DNA of 34,687 nucleotides from assembly GCA_024277285.1 (NCBI GenBank), contig JAJRVM010000085.1, positions 1 through 34,687 on the forward strand, given 5' to 3'. The first letter of the stretch is position 1; every line of letters begins with the position of its first letter. Shown here in pieces: positions 1 to 8,385 of this stretch. The notes beneath the pieces were generated by a model that was not told the DNA's origin, did not search any database, and saw only the letters and a list, made by a program, of their open reading frames with translations. A program made the position numbers and the translations under genes. Source of the DNA: Planctomycetota bacterium (GTDB taxonomy: Bacteria; Planctomycetota; Planctomycetia; Pirellulales; Pirellulaceae).

Positions 1-2
1 TA

Positions 3-275
3 TCGCTTGAGGATTATCTGAAACTACTCAAGTGGACCGCGAAGATGATCCGTTCAGGCGCGCGGACAACGATCCCGAAAGACTTGCAGTCGATCTTGGA
101 TCATATGGAAGTGAACCACGACGAGTGGGTCGACACGGTGCAGGACTTCGAGAGCGTCTTTGGCAATGCCGTCGGCAAGCCCGAGTCGATTGCCAAGGTG
201 GTTGAGCGTAGGGAAATACGCTGCATGCGTGGCGCACCCGCCGCGCGGCGCATCTTCGGCCAGTGTGACGAATAG
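3..275 (+). CDS. C-terminal part of a probable Y1-type (REP-associated/IS200-like) transposase, cut by window edge
   Basis: The reading frame is open from the first bases of the window to a TAG at 273-275, so the gene begins outside the window. The visible 90 residues start SLEDYLKLLKWTAKMIRSG and end with a basic stretch and RRIFGQ. This resembles the region after the catalytic domain in the long Y1 transposase-like proteins common in planctomycetes, where a 'L..YL.LL.WT' helix is followed by a WxxxVxxF segment (here EWVDTVQDFESVFG). The catalytic HUH motif and Tyr would lie upstream and cannot be seen, so activity cannot be judged. The family call is from memory of such proteins, not from a search. 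No terminal repeats of an insertion sequence were seen. Two palindromes about 230 bp downstream may be related. Confidence 0.55.
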   Translation, partial: SLEDYLKLLKWTAKMIRSGARTTIPKDLQSILDHMEVNHDEWVDTVQDFESVFGNAVGKPESIAKVVERREIRCMRGAPAARRIFGQCDE

Positions 276-505
276 TCTGCAAGACGTCCGCCCCGCGCAC
301 TGAAGCTCGGTCCAGCTCATCACCAAAAACAACACGCCACAAGGCATCGCGCTCCGCGTCCGCGCTCACCACAGAATTCCCACCTTCCTCTCTGTGCAAA
401 TCTCTCCAAACCGCGGCCGCCGCTCTATCTCTCGTCAAATTCGGCGCCGATTCGCGTCACGAACTCAAGAAATCGCCGCCCTCAGCCCCCGCAGGGCCCT
501 TCGGA

Positions 506-587
506 ACCAGACTGTCTGGTCCCAAGGGGCCTCGCCGGTGGCTGGGGGGCAGACAGTCTGCCACCGAGGTCGTCTGCCACCGAGGTC
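506..587. repeat. Two REP-like palindromes plus a 16-bp tandem duplication
   Basis: Positions 506-520 read ACCAGACTGTCTGGT, a perfect palindrome around a central T. Positions 549-561 read GCAGACAGTCTGC, a perfect palindrome around a central A. Both share the core AGAC-N-GTCT. The second runs directly into the 16-bp unit GTCTGCCACCGAGGTC, present twice without mismatch at 556-571 and 572-587, so a third GTCTG half-site is created. The rest of 276-760 shows no convincing gene: reading frames there have compositions typical of antisense or noise. Confidence 0.7.
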
Positions 588-760
588 TACCACCGGTGTT
601 TTCGATTCCTGCCGACACTTGTTTGGCGGATTGGATTTGGCCGGCGTGCCGTCATTCATGTTCACTAGGCAAGAGGTGCCGTTTCACGCATAATCAAAAT
701 CTCCGTAGAAGTGTTACGTCCTGACGCGACCGGTAAGGAGAATCTGGACCACCGCACCTG

Positions 761-2674
761 ATGAATTTGTTTGCCGACCTTTCCAACGATCTGATTCTCT
801 ATATCCCGGATGCCATGCGAGTCTTTCTGGCCGTCTGGTTGTTTGCCGTTGGCGCGTGTGCAGGCAGTTTTCTCAATGTGGTCGTTCTAAGGCTGCCAGA
901 GGACATTGGAATCGCACGTAGCGGATCGCGTTGCCCGATCTGCCTGCACTCGATTCGTTGGTTCGACAACATTCCCATTTTCAGCTGGCTGATCCTGCGC
1001 GGGCGGTGTCGCGACTGCCAAACACCAATATCCAAACGGTACCCACTGATCGAGTTATTGGTCGCCTGCATCTTCTTGGCACTCGGCCTCGCCAGTGGAC
1101 TTGGCAACGGGACCAACTTACCCCTGCCAACCGGCGCGCCACGCTACTTCACATACCCCGCAGCGCAATCCTGGTCGATCTATGCATTTCACATCATGGC
1201 GATCGTCACTATCGTCGGCGCAGCACTGATCGAACGCGATCGCAATGAGGTCCCCCGACGATTGTTTTACTCGGCTCTGCTAATTGGCCTATTAGCACCG
1301 ATAAGTTTCCCGTTTCTGCACCCGGTGCCAGTCGTAGTGGACCTGCCCAATCTGCACTGGACACGTGGTTTGACTGATATGGTCTGGGGCCTGCTCGCCG
1401 GCCTGCTGCTGGGAGTCGCGACTTGGCCAGCCACGACTCGCCAACCATGGCGGCCGTCGGGGAGCCGAACGTCAATCCTGACATGCATCATCATCGGCCT
1501 ATGTGTTGGCTGGCAGGGAACGGGCCCGATCGTCGCTTTGGCCAGCGTTGCATTCTTGATGGGTTCAGCCACTGCTTGTCTCAATTCTCGCATGGACCGC
1601 AGGTCGTGGTGTGGATACCTAGCGCCCAGCTTGCTGGCATTTATCTTGATGTGGCGTTTGTTGGTGGTTTGGTTCCCGTGGCTGGGAGTCGAGGGACCAT
1701 GGTTCGTATTGGCTTATTCCGCGCTGATCGTATGGTTGAGTTCGCTGGCCACCGCATGGCTTCCGCCCGCTCGAGAATTCGTTCAGCACACTCGCAACGA
1801 AAGGGTGACAATGGCACCGGTTGATCGAGAGAAGAACTTGCAAGCGATTCTTGATTCACAGAGCTATTTGCCGGTTGAGTACGACGCCGAGTTCATGCAA
1901 CAGCCCGAGATTCGCTCGGTACGCGTGCAACTTGAATTGCTCAAGACGGAGATGGGCTTGCTACGAGAAGGAGTCGAATCAACGGTAGTGGTGTTTGGTG
2001 GCACGCAAGTCTTGGAAGCTCAGGACGCCGAGGAAAAGCTGAGTACCGCGCGTGACGCCTTACAACAATCGCCAGACGATCCGCAACGCAAGCGTGCGGT
2101 GGACCGACTAATCCGTATTGTCGCCAAGAGCCGCTACTACGATGCAGCACGCGAATTCGGTAAACTGGTATCTTCCAACTGCCAGATCGACGGTAAGTGC
2201 GACTATGTTGTCGTCACGGGCGGTGGCCCAGGTATCATGGAGGCTGCAAACCGCGGTGCTTACGATGTTGGCGCGAAATCGATCGGATTGAATATCACCT
2301 TACCCGCCGAACAGGCGCCCAACCCCTACATCACGCCAGAGCTCTGCTTCCAGTTCCACTATTTCGCTCTGCGTAAAATGCATTTTCTGTTGCGCGCCAA
2401 GGCGATGGTCGTCTTCCCTGGCGGATTCGGCACGCTCGACGAGCTTTTCGATGCTTTGACGCTCCGCCAAACGGAACGGATGCAGGAAATTCCGGTGATC
2501 CTGTTCGGCCGTGACTATTGGAACAACGTGGTTGATTTCCAGTTTCTAGCCGACGAAGGCGTTATCGCGGACCAAGATCTCAAACTGATAGATTTTGCCG
2601 ATACGCCCACCGAGGCCTGGAAGATCATCGCCCAGTTTCACCATCACAACGAGGGGGACACGGACAACTGCTGA
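761..2674 (+). CDS. Fusion of a prepilin-peptidase-like membrane domain (A24 N-terminal type) with a LOG/TIGR00730 Rossmann-fold domain
   Basis: The frame is open for 637 residues. Residues about 30-110 match the N-terminal domain of type IV prepilin peptidases: GSFLNVVVLRLP, then CPIC (C58, C61) and CRDC (C83, C86), a zinc-binding four-cysteine pattern, then RYPLIELL. Several membrane segments follow up to about residue 340. The first A24 aspartate region is only partly kept (ERDRNEVP near 155-165) and no GxGD motif is visible, so peptidase activity is doubtful. Residues 351-637 are a complete LOG-family domain (phosphoribohydrolase of cytokinin or nucleotide 5'-monophosphates): GGGPGIMEA (about 487-495) and PGGFGTLDE (about 553-561) are intact. 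An internal ATG at 1811 has AAAGGG six to seven bases upstream and would give a stand-alone 287-aa LOG protein. The start at 761 is the first ATG after an in-frame stop at 734; TAAGGAG lies 20 bases upstream, too far for a normal ribosome site. Confidence 0.85.
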   Translation: MNLFADLSNDLILYIPDAMRVFLAVWLFAVGACAGSFLNVVVLRLPEDIGIARSGSRCPICLHSIRWFDNIPIFSWLILRGRCRDCQTPISKRYPLIELLVACIFLALGLASGLGNGTNLPLPTGAPRYFTYPAAQSWSIYAFHIMAIVTIVGAALIERDRNEVPRRLFYSALLIGLLAPISFPFLHPVPVVVDLPNLHWTRGLTDMVWGLLAGLLLGVATWPATTRQPWRPSGSRTSILTCIIIGLCVGWQGTGPIVALASVAFLMGSATACLNSRMDRRSWCGYLAPSLLAFILMWRLLVVWFPWLGVEGPWFVLAYSALIVWLSSLATAWLPPAREFVQHTRNERVTMAPVDREKNLQAILDSQSYLPVEYDAEFMQQPEIRSVRVQLELLKTEMGLLREGVESTVVVFGGTQVLEAQDAEEKLSTARDALQQSPDDPQRKRAVDRLIRIVAKSRYYDAAREFGKLVSSNCQIDGKCDYVVVTGGGPGIMEAANRGAYDVGAKSIGLNITLPAEQAPNPYITPELCFQFHYFALRKMHFLLRAKAMVVFPGGFGTLDELFDALTLRQTERMQEIPVILFGRDYWNNVVDFQFLADEGVIADQDLKLIDFADTPTEAWKIIAQFHHHNEGDTDNC

Positions 2675-2754
2675 GGCAAACCCATGAGGTACAAGGAACA
2701 AGATAATACTGTTCTCGCCTGTCACGAGCGCATGGCCTAGAATACGCAAAGGTC

Positions 2755-2786
2755 CCCCCGAAGACCGCGAGTGATCGCATCGGGGG
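2755..2786 (+). terminator. Stem-loop between the LOG fusion gene and the thioredoxin lipoprotein gene
   Basis: CCCCCGA (2755-2761) pairs with TCGGGGG (2780-2786), and inside them GCGA (2767-2770) pairs with TCGC (2775-2778) around a GTGA loop. There is no T-tract after it, so a Rho-independent terminator is possible but not typical. It could also be an mRNA-end or 5'-leader structure of the next gene, which starts about 95 bases later. Confidence 0.4.
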
Positions 2787-2881
2787 TAGTGCTTCCTGGC
2801 GTTCTGCCGGAGGCGAACGAGCAATTTATCCTCCCCACGAAAATCGCATAATTCTGTGCCGGCAAATTACGGAGAAACACA

Positions 2882-5782
2882 ATGGCAACCGCTGGTCCTC
2901 ATCGAATCTGGACAACGTTCGCGTGGCTGAGCTTCTCGACCGTATGCCTGACCTGTCTGTCAGCCGGTTGCGGCAAATCGGACAAAAGCGGCGAAAATAC
3001 GGCTAAGGCCAAGTACGAAGTCGCCGACAATAACACCGATTCCGTGTCATCAGCGCCGGCCACAGAAGCCTCACCTCAAGCGAGTGACATGCCGGCAGGC
3101 AACAGGGGCGTGTCCACCGATGCCACGACGCCGAATCCTGGCAACGCTCCCGGCGAACCTGTTCAGCCACCGGCCATCTCAGCCAATCAACTGGAGGCGA
3201 TCACGGTTCCCGACGGCACGGCCCAGGAACTACTCGCTTTTACCAACCAGATCGGTGACAAGATCCTGACCCTACGGGCGGAAATGGGTGGGGCAGGACA
3301 TCCCGCAGCCAAGACACGTGAAGTCGAGCTTTTTCGGGCCCTGATCACGGCATCCGAGAAGATCCTCGCACTCGACAGCGCCACTAGCAATCAGCGGAAA
3401 GCGGCTGTTGAAAACAAGGCCGGAGCGATGTCCATGTTAAGTCGCTTGGAGCCGGAAGCGGACTGGGCCGGAAAGATCCGGAGTTTTGCCGCCCTGCTGG
3501 CCACGGACAAGGACCCGGAGGTTGCGGTCGAAGGTAAATCGATTCTATTCGGTATACACCTGGGCGAATTTGCCCAAGGTCGCACCAAGGACGCCAAGGC
3601 CGTAGTCAATCAACTCCGGCCGCTGCTGCAAGACGAAGCGCGTTCTAACGTTGTGATGGGTGTTTCGATTCAAGCGATGAACACGCTGCTGAGCCTCGGG
3701 TTCGACGAACAGGCGCGGGAAGTCTTGGACATGGTCGTCGAGGCGTACAAGGACAGTGACGACCCCGGGCTGGCGGGAGAGGCCGCAAGGCTAACGGAAC
3801 GAGCCTTGTTCATGGATGCGGAAATCGAACCGAAGTTCAATGCCGTCCTGGCAAAGCGCAGTGGTGCCGACAACTTGTTCATGACCGAGTTAACGAAGCT
3901 CCTCGAGGCGTCGCCTCCTGGCTCTCTAACGCTGGAAAAGGGAGCTCGCTACATCGGTATGATGCAACAAACAGGGCAGTACGAACTGGCGCGCAAGCTC
4001 TGCCACCTCTTTCAAAATGCCTTCGCCAACAGCGCCGATCAAGACCTCAAGAAACAACTGGACCAATTATCGCAAGCCACACTCCGACGACTCGACCTGC
4101 TCGGCAAGCCGCTGATGGTCGAAGCGCGGCGACTTGACGGTGCCGCGTTGGACTTCAGCCTCTATCAGGACAAAGTCGTTCTGGTCGTTTTCTTTGCGGC
4201 ATTCGACCCGCGTTGCCAGCAAGAGATGTTGAATATCAAGGACATCTACAAGAAATACCACGAACACGGTTTTGAAGTGGTCGCGGTCAGCATCGATCCC
4301 AACCGGGAGCAACTCAAACAGTTCCTGGATCAAGCGAAATTCCCTTGGGTTACCGCGACCAACAACAAGTTCGCTGAGCAATGTGGCGCGGACATGTTGC
4401 CTTTCGGCATCTTGCTTGACCGCGGCGGCAAAGTCACCGACATCTTCGTGCAAGGCCCCGCACTTGAAACGAAACTGAAGACGCTACTCGGCCCATCTTC
4501 GGCGCAACCTCCGTCCACGCAGCCACCTGCAGGCCTGGTCCCGAAGCCCCAAAACACGCAGTCACGTTTCGTGCCGCCGCGTAATTTGGGCTCACCAGCG
4601 ACCGCGCTAGTCACTCGCTCGTTGACGGCAGCCAGTTGCGCCGCGATCGCCACGATCATGGCTACCGTCAATGACGAACCAGTAGCTCATGACGTGCAGC
4701 ACGACCCAGCGCAACAAGGCAGCGTGGTCCAAGAAAACGCCGATGCTGAAGTCACGCCAGACGAGACGGTGAACCCTTACCTGGCTGGCGCTGGCCTTAC
4801 GTCTGCTGAGCTGGTTAATTTCCTATTCGACATGCAGGACAAGCCGAAGAGCATTCGGCGTCGCGAGGGGTTTTCCGAAGCGATGGTGAACGCAGCCGAC
4901 CGCATCCTACAGAGTAACGCAAAGGCCAAGTACCAGCTAATCGCTGCCGAGACCAAACTTACAACCTTACACGAAGTGGCTTGCTTGGGAGATGACGACG
5001 CGGACCAGCAACTCACTCAATTCGTTAGCACACTGGCGACCGACCAACGTCCCACGATCATGCGACAAGTCAAGTTTTACCATCTGGAGCGTCGTTGCCT
5101 CGATTCTGACAAGGTGGATGCGACGGCCGTTCCCAGCCTACTCGACGAGTTGCAAGAGTACTTCAAGACCCAAGACAAGCTAACTCATCAACATTTGCGA
5201 ATCGCATCGGCCACCGTGCATGTGATTAATCGACTCGAAGATGCCGAAGAACGAGAAAAGAAATTCTCCAAATTCGGCGAGTTGTTCGCCAAGAGCAACG
5301 ACCGTCAATTGGCACGGTACGGTAAGAAACTAGCGAAGGGCGGCAAGGGCCGCGCCAGCGACTTGGTCGGTAAACCACTCGAACTGGAAGGTATTACTGA
5401 TCTTGGCACGCCACTGGACTGGAGCAGTTACCGAGGGAGTGTCGTGGTCGTCGATTTCTGGGCCACCTGGTGCGGTCCGTGCTTGCGGGAAATGTCGCAT
5501 CTTCAGGCACTTTACGAAGAGTTGTCCGACAGTGGCTTCGACGTGGTCGCGATCAGCCTGGATGAAGACCTCGAAGCATTAGCCAAGTTCCTGAAAGAGA
5601 AAAAACTACCCTGGCCCAATCTGGTTGGCGAGAAGGCGCGCCAGTCGGCCACGAAATACGACGTGCGCGGCATTCCAACGATGATGCTCATCGACCGGAA
5701 AGGGAATGTCGTCGCGGTCGACCATAAAGTCGAAGCGTTACGTCCACAGATCAAGAAGCTGCTGAGCGGTGGCGGCGAATAG
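2882..5782 (+). CDS. Lipoprotein with two tandem thioredoxin (TlpA/AhpC-like) domains, the first lacking the CxxC pair
   Basis: The ATG has GGAG seven bases upstream (2871-2874). The N-terminus is a lipoprotein signal ending LSAGC with Cys30, followed by a Ser/Thr/Pro/Ala-rich linker. A helical region (about 90-410) leads to a first thioredoxin fold (about 424-540): VVLVVFFAAFDPRCQ, where canonical WCGPC has become FDPRC, so the nucleophilic Cys is Asp442 and only Cys445 remains; the cis-Pro loop (MLPFGILLD) is kept. A Pro-rich linker follows, then a short hydrophobic Ala/Thr-rich segment (about 580-600). A second helical region and a canonical TlpA-like domain follow, with WATWCGPC (C864, C867) and GIPTMMLID. 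The protein should be lipid-anchored outside the inner membrane. The second domain is expected to be a thiol-disulphide reductase; the first is probably redox-silent. At 966 aa it is far longer than a usual TlpA (about 150-200 aa). Confidence 0.9.
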   Translation: MATAGPHRIWTTFAWLSFSTVCLTCLSAGCGKSDKSGENTAKAKYEVADNNTDSVSSAPATEASPQASDMPAGNRGVSTDATTPNPGNAPGEPVQPPAISANQLEAITVPDGTAQELLAFTNQIGDKILTLRAEMGGAGHPAAKTREVELFRALITASEKILALDSATSNQRKAAVENKAGAMSMLSRLEPEADWAGKIRSFAALLATDKDPEVAVEGKSILFGIHLGEFAQGRTKDAKAVVNQLRPLLQDEARSNVVMGVSIQAMNTLLSLGFDEQAREVLDMVVEAYKDSDDPGLAGEAARLTERALFMDAEIEPKFNAVLAKRSGADNLFMTELTKLLEASPPGSLTLEKGARYIGMMQQTGQYELARKLCHLFQNAFANSADQDLKKQLDQLSQATLRRLDLLGKPLMVEARRLDGAALDFSLYQDKVVLVVFFAAFDPRCQQEMLNIKDIYKKYHEHGFEVVAVSIDPNREQLKQFLDQAKFPWVTATNNKFAEQCGADMLPFGILLDRGGKVTDIFVQGPALETKLKTLLGPSSAQPPSTQPPAGLVPKPQNTQSRFVPPRNLGSPATALVTRSLTAASCAAIATIMATVNDEPVAHDVQHDPAQQGSVVQENADAEVTPDETVNPYLAGAGLTSAELVNFLFDMQDKPKSIRRREGFSEAMVNAADRILQSNAKAKYQLIAAETKLTTLHEVACLGDDDADQQLTQFVSTLATDQRPTIMRQVKFYHLERRCLDSDKVDATAVPSLLDELQEYFKTQDKLTHQHLRIASATVHVINRLEDAEEREKKFSKFGELFAKSNDRQLARYGKKLAKGGKGRASDLVGKPLELEGITDLGTPLDWSSYRGSVVVVDFWATWCGPCLREMSHLQALYEELSDSGFDVVAISLDEDLEALAKFLKEKKLPWPNLVGEKARQSATKYDVRGIPTMMLIDRKGNVVAVDHKVEALRPQIKKLLSGGGE

Positions 5783-5854
5783 CGACGAGGGACGTCACCG
5801 CCGGAGGAAGGCACGATAGCCGACGATGGTTCAACTCCTGCAAGCAAGAAACGA

Positions 5855-5884
5855 ACCAGGCCGCGTTCGAGAACGCGGCCTGGT
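5855..5884 (+). terminator. Strong GC-rich hairpin after the thioredoxin lipoprotein gene
   Basis: ACCAGGCCGCGTTC (5855-5868) is followed after GA by its exact reverse complement (5871-5884), a 14-bp perfect stem whose innermost pairs must open to form the loop. It lies 73 bases after the stop codon. The bases after it (CTATTGCAG) are not a T-tract, so it may act as a Rho-independent-like terminator or as a 3'-end stabiliser. Confidence 0.6.
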
Positions 5885-5922
5885 CTATTGCAGCGATACG
5901 GAAAGTCATTTTCTATGGTTAG

Positions 5923-5941
5923 CGACGGCGATGTACCGTCG
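5923..5941. repeat. Second short hairpin between convergent genes
   Basis: CGACGG (5923-5928) and CCGTCG (5936-5941) form a 6-bp stem around CGATGTA. It sits between the plus-strand thioredoxin gene and the minus-strand PilZ-like gene. No T-tract follows on either strand. The remaining bases of 5783-6075 show nothing else. Confidence 0.35.
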
Positions 5942-6075
5942 TTGGCAACGACACTTCACACCTCAATTGCGGAGATGAGAAGTAAGCAAAAAATAACGCG
6001 GATCTCCACGTGGGTACTCAATTGGAATCACTTGTAGTCACTCTCGTTCGCCTGGCCTTGCTTGCCAACGGCAGT

Positions 6076-6585
6076 TCAGCCAGACGCTGGATCATGGCGT
6101 CCTGCCGTTTCTTCCGCATCCGCTTGATGCGTCATGGGAGAATCCACGACCTGAAGGAAACGGCCTCCGTTTTCGTACCACCCGTGTCGGTTCGATCGAC
6201 ACCATCTCAGATCCAATACCATTGCCAACCAGCGACCATTGGGACATTCCCAGGACGCGATGACACGCCGGTACGGAAGAGGTGCCTGATAATAAAAGTC
6301 TAGCCCGCGTTCCGAGAGATGTTTTCCCAAAACGACGATTGTTTCGTTTGTTTGCACAGTACCATCTTCGGCGATGGGTGTAATGTGAATCGGATAGGGG
6401 AATGGTTCACGTCGATCGCCGCGGCGATCCACTCCCTGCGCTCGATGTCGAAACAGCTGGATAACGTTTTGCACTTGAAGTCGGATCTGCCGATCCGCTC
6501 CGGAATCTCGAGTTGGCCCCAAGGGGCACGGCGGAATGGCAAACACTGCGCTCGCCACGGGCGACACAATTGCCCCGGTTGTCAT
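6076..6585 (-). CDS. PilZ-like domain protein
   Basis: This 169-aa protein contains RRGDRREPFPYPI (about residues 54-66), matching the RxxxR first motif of PilZ domains, then GKHLSERGLDFYY, matching the second motif (D/N)xSxxG with His in the first position, and ends with a GWYENGGRFL element. PilZ domains bind cyclic di-GMP; the Arg residues and the SxxG are kept here, so binding is plausible. Proteins of this form are common in Pirellulales. The first 40 residues are Ala/Pro-rich and may be partly untranslated. The ATG at 6585 has GAGG twelve bases upstream, a weak ribosome site. It converges with the thioredoxin gene and is separated from ribBA by about 590 bases, so it is likely transcribed on its own. 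Confidence 0.7.
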   Translation of the reverse strand: MTTGAIVSPVASAVFAIPPCPLGPTRDSGADRQIRLQVQNVIQLFRHRAQGVDRRGDRREPFPYPIHITPIAEDGTVQTNETIVVLGKHLSERGLDFYYQAPLPYRRVIASWECPNGRWLAMVLDLRWCRSNRHGWYENGGRFLQVVDSPMTHQADAEETAGRHDPASG

Positions 6586-6603
6586 GGTTTGAAGACCTCG
6601 CGC

Positions 6604-6641
6604 CCAGTAAACTCAGGCTTTGCCAGTAAACTCAGGCTTTG
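6604..6641. repeat. 19-bp perfect tandem duplication
   Basis: CCAGTAAACTCAGGCTTTG occurs at 6604-6622 and again, without mismatch, at 6623-6641. It lies just upstream of the start of the PilZ-like gene. Confidence 0.9.
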
Positions 6642-7173
6642 ATTGACTGCTTGCGTTACGTCACGTCCAAAGAAACAGTTCTTGGGGCGACGCAGTGTTT
6701 TGGAGCGACGTAGCGGCCAAGTGCATTCACAAGGCGGCTGCCCCAGGATCGGTTTTCTGATTGCCCCTTCCGCCAATGCGGTACGACCGTCTATCGTCCG
6801 GTACGTTCGCCCAACGCAACCGTTTGCTGCAACGATGCGCGGCAAGACGTCCAGCCGGGATACTGTCTACAATCGGGCGCAGCGGTAAAACGCATTCGAG
6901 CGAGCCTTTTCCGGTACAGCCCACCCACGCTTCCAAGGTCGGAGAAGCCAAAGGGGGAAAGAGCTACCATCCCGGAAATTCGACTCGGCAATAGCAAACG
7001 GAACCACATGCGCCGCAAAGAATATTTACGTCACAAATCGTGCCGAGTCAAAAGAAAACCGGCCGTCAAAAGAAAACGACGACTTGGAAAGAAACGCGTC
7101 TCCCAGCCCCTATATCCGACCCGCTATCACCTAGCCCCCCAACGGCACTGCCAGGGTGGCTCAGAAGCAAGAT
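6642..7173. other. Gap between ribBA 3' end and the PilZ-like gene; no convincing gene
   Basis: About 530 bases. Open frames on both strands are rich in Arg, Pro and Cys and lack ribosome sites and recognisable motifs. A very basic frame from ATG 7008 is noted under rejected items. The stretch holds a partial tandem duplication: GTCAAAAGAAAAC at 7047-7059 and 7065-7077 (period 18). Confidence 0.6.
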
Positions 7174-8385
7174 TCAATCGAGGGGTAGCTGGTGCCCCAT
7201 CTTATCGCGTTTGGTTGCCAGATAATGAGCGTTGTATTTATTGGGTGGCGGGAGAATGGGCACCTGATCCACAACCACCAGATCGTAACTCCGCAAACCG
7301 AACGCTTCCGTTTTCTTTGGGTTATTGGTTAGCAGCCGGACCTGAGAGAGCCCAAGATCTTTAAGCACTTGGATGCCGATACCATAGTCGCGCATATCTG
7401 CCTTGAAGCCCAACGCATGATTGGCCTCGACGGTGTCGAGTCCTTGGTCTTGCAGGGCGTAGGCCTTGATCTTTTCGGCCAAACCGATGCCACGCCCCTC
7501 TTGGGGCAGATAGACCAGTACGCCCAGGCCATCACGGCCGATCATATCGAGGGCCATATGCAACTGAGCCCCACAGTCGCAGCGCAACGAACTGATCAAG
7601 TCGCCCGTAAAGCAACTTGAGTGCATGCGTACCAGCGGAACCCGTTCGGTGTCGGACACGTCACCCAGGACGAGTGCAATGGGCACTTGATCCTCGTATT
7701 TGACCGCGTAAGTAACGATACGAAACTTGCCATATTGCGTTGGCAAATCCGCTTCGCTGACACGTGAAACCAGCTTTTCACTCAACCGGCGATGCGCAAT
7801 CAACTGCTCAATCGAGATAATCTCCAAATCATGCCGCTCGGCAATATCCATCAGTTCGTCGCGACTCGCACGGTCCCCACTCTCGGACAAGATCTCGCAG
7901 AGCACACCAGCGGGGGTGAGCCCCGCCATACGCGCCAAATCGACCGCCGCCTCGGTATGCCCGGCGCGGCGCAAAACGCCCCCCTCCTTGGCGAGCAGCA
8001 GGTGGACATGCCCAGGGCGGACAAAGTCGTCGGGACTCGACTTAGGATCGGCGATCGCGCGCGCAGTCAACGAACGTTCCTCGGCAGTGATACCGGTTCG
8101 AACTGAAGCATGATCCAACGGTGTCATGAACGCGGTGCGTAACGGCGCGTTATTCATTTCGACCAAGGGGAGGACCTCAAGGCGCCGGCAAACCTCGGGC
8201 AACACGGGCATACAGAATTCGCCCCGACCGCTAATAACAAAATTGACCGTCTCCGGGGTGGCCTTCTCCGCGGCACAGATGAAGTCCCCTTCATTTTCAC
8301 GGTCCTCGTCATCAATCACAATGATGACTTCTCCGCGTGCAATAGCGTCTACCGCTGCCTGAACCGACGAAAACTTACGTGGCAC
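7174..8385 (-). CDS. ribBA: Bifunctional 3,4-dihydroxy-2-butanone-4-phosphate synthase / GTP cyclohydrolase II
   Basis: The product makes both precursors of riboflavin: 3,4-dihydroxy-2-butanone 4-phosphate from ribulose 5-phosphate, and 2,5-diamino-6-ribosylaminopyrimidinone 5'-phosphate from GTP. The N-terminal RibB domain shows IDDEDRENEGDF and the RAGHTEAAVDLARMAG element. The C-terminal RibA domain shows the zinc cysteines in SSCFTGD and RCDCG, then PQEGRGIGL and RLLTNNPKK. I place the start at the GTG at 8385 (VPRKFSSVQ), because AGGAAAGG stands about six bases upstream. The frame is open for 36 more codons to an ATG at 8493, but that extension has no family resemblance. This gives 403 residues, the usual length for RibBA. 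No FMN riboswitch was recognised upstream. The gene stands alone. Confidence 0.96.
   Translation of the reverse strand: MPRKFSSVQAAVDAIARGEVIIVIDDEDRENEGDFICAAEKATPETVNFVISGRGEFCMPVLPEVCRRLEVLPLVEMNNAPLRTAFMTPLDHASVRTGITAEERSLTARAIADPKSSPDDFVRPGHVHLLLAKEGGVLRRAGHTEAAVDLARMAGLTPAGVLCEILSESGDRASRDELMDIAERHDLEIISIEQLIAHRRLSEKLVSRVSEADLPTQYGKFRIVTYAVKYEDQVPIALVLGDVSDTERVPLVRMHSSCFTGDLISSLRCDCGAQLHMALDMIGRDGLGVLVYLPQEGRGIGLAEKIKAYALQDQGLDTVEANHALGFKADMRDYGIGIQVLKDLGLSQVRLLTNNPKKTEAFGLRSYDLVVVDQVPILPPPNKYNAHYLATKRDKMGHQLPLD

Noticed and set aside
7008..7130. Very basic short frame beginning MRRKEYLRHKSC, reminiscent of a ribosomal or DNA-binding mini-protein
   Set aside because: No ribosome site, part of the basic run comes from an 18-bp duplication (7047-7077), and the frame continues into sense-free sequence antisense to ribBA.
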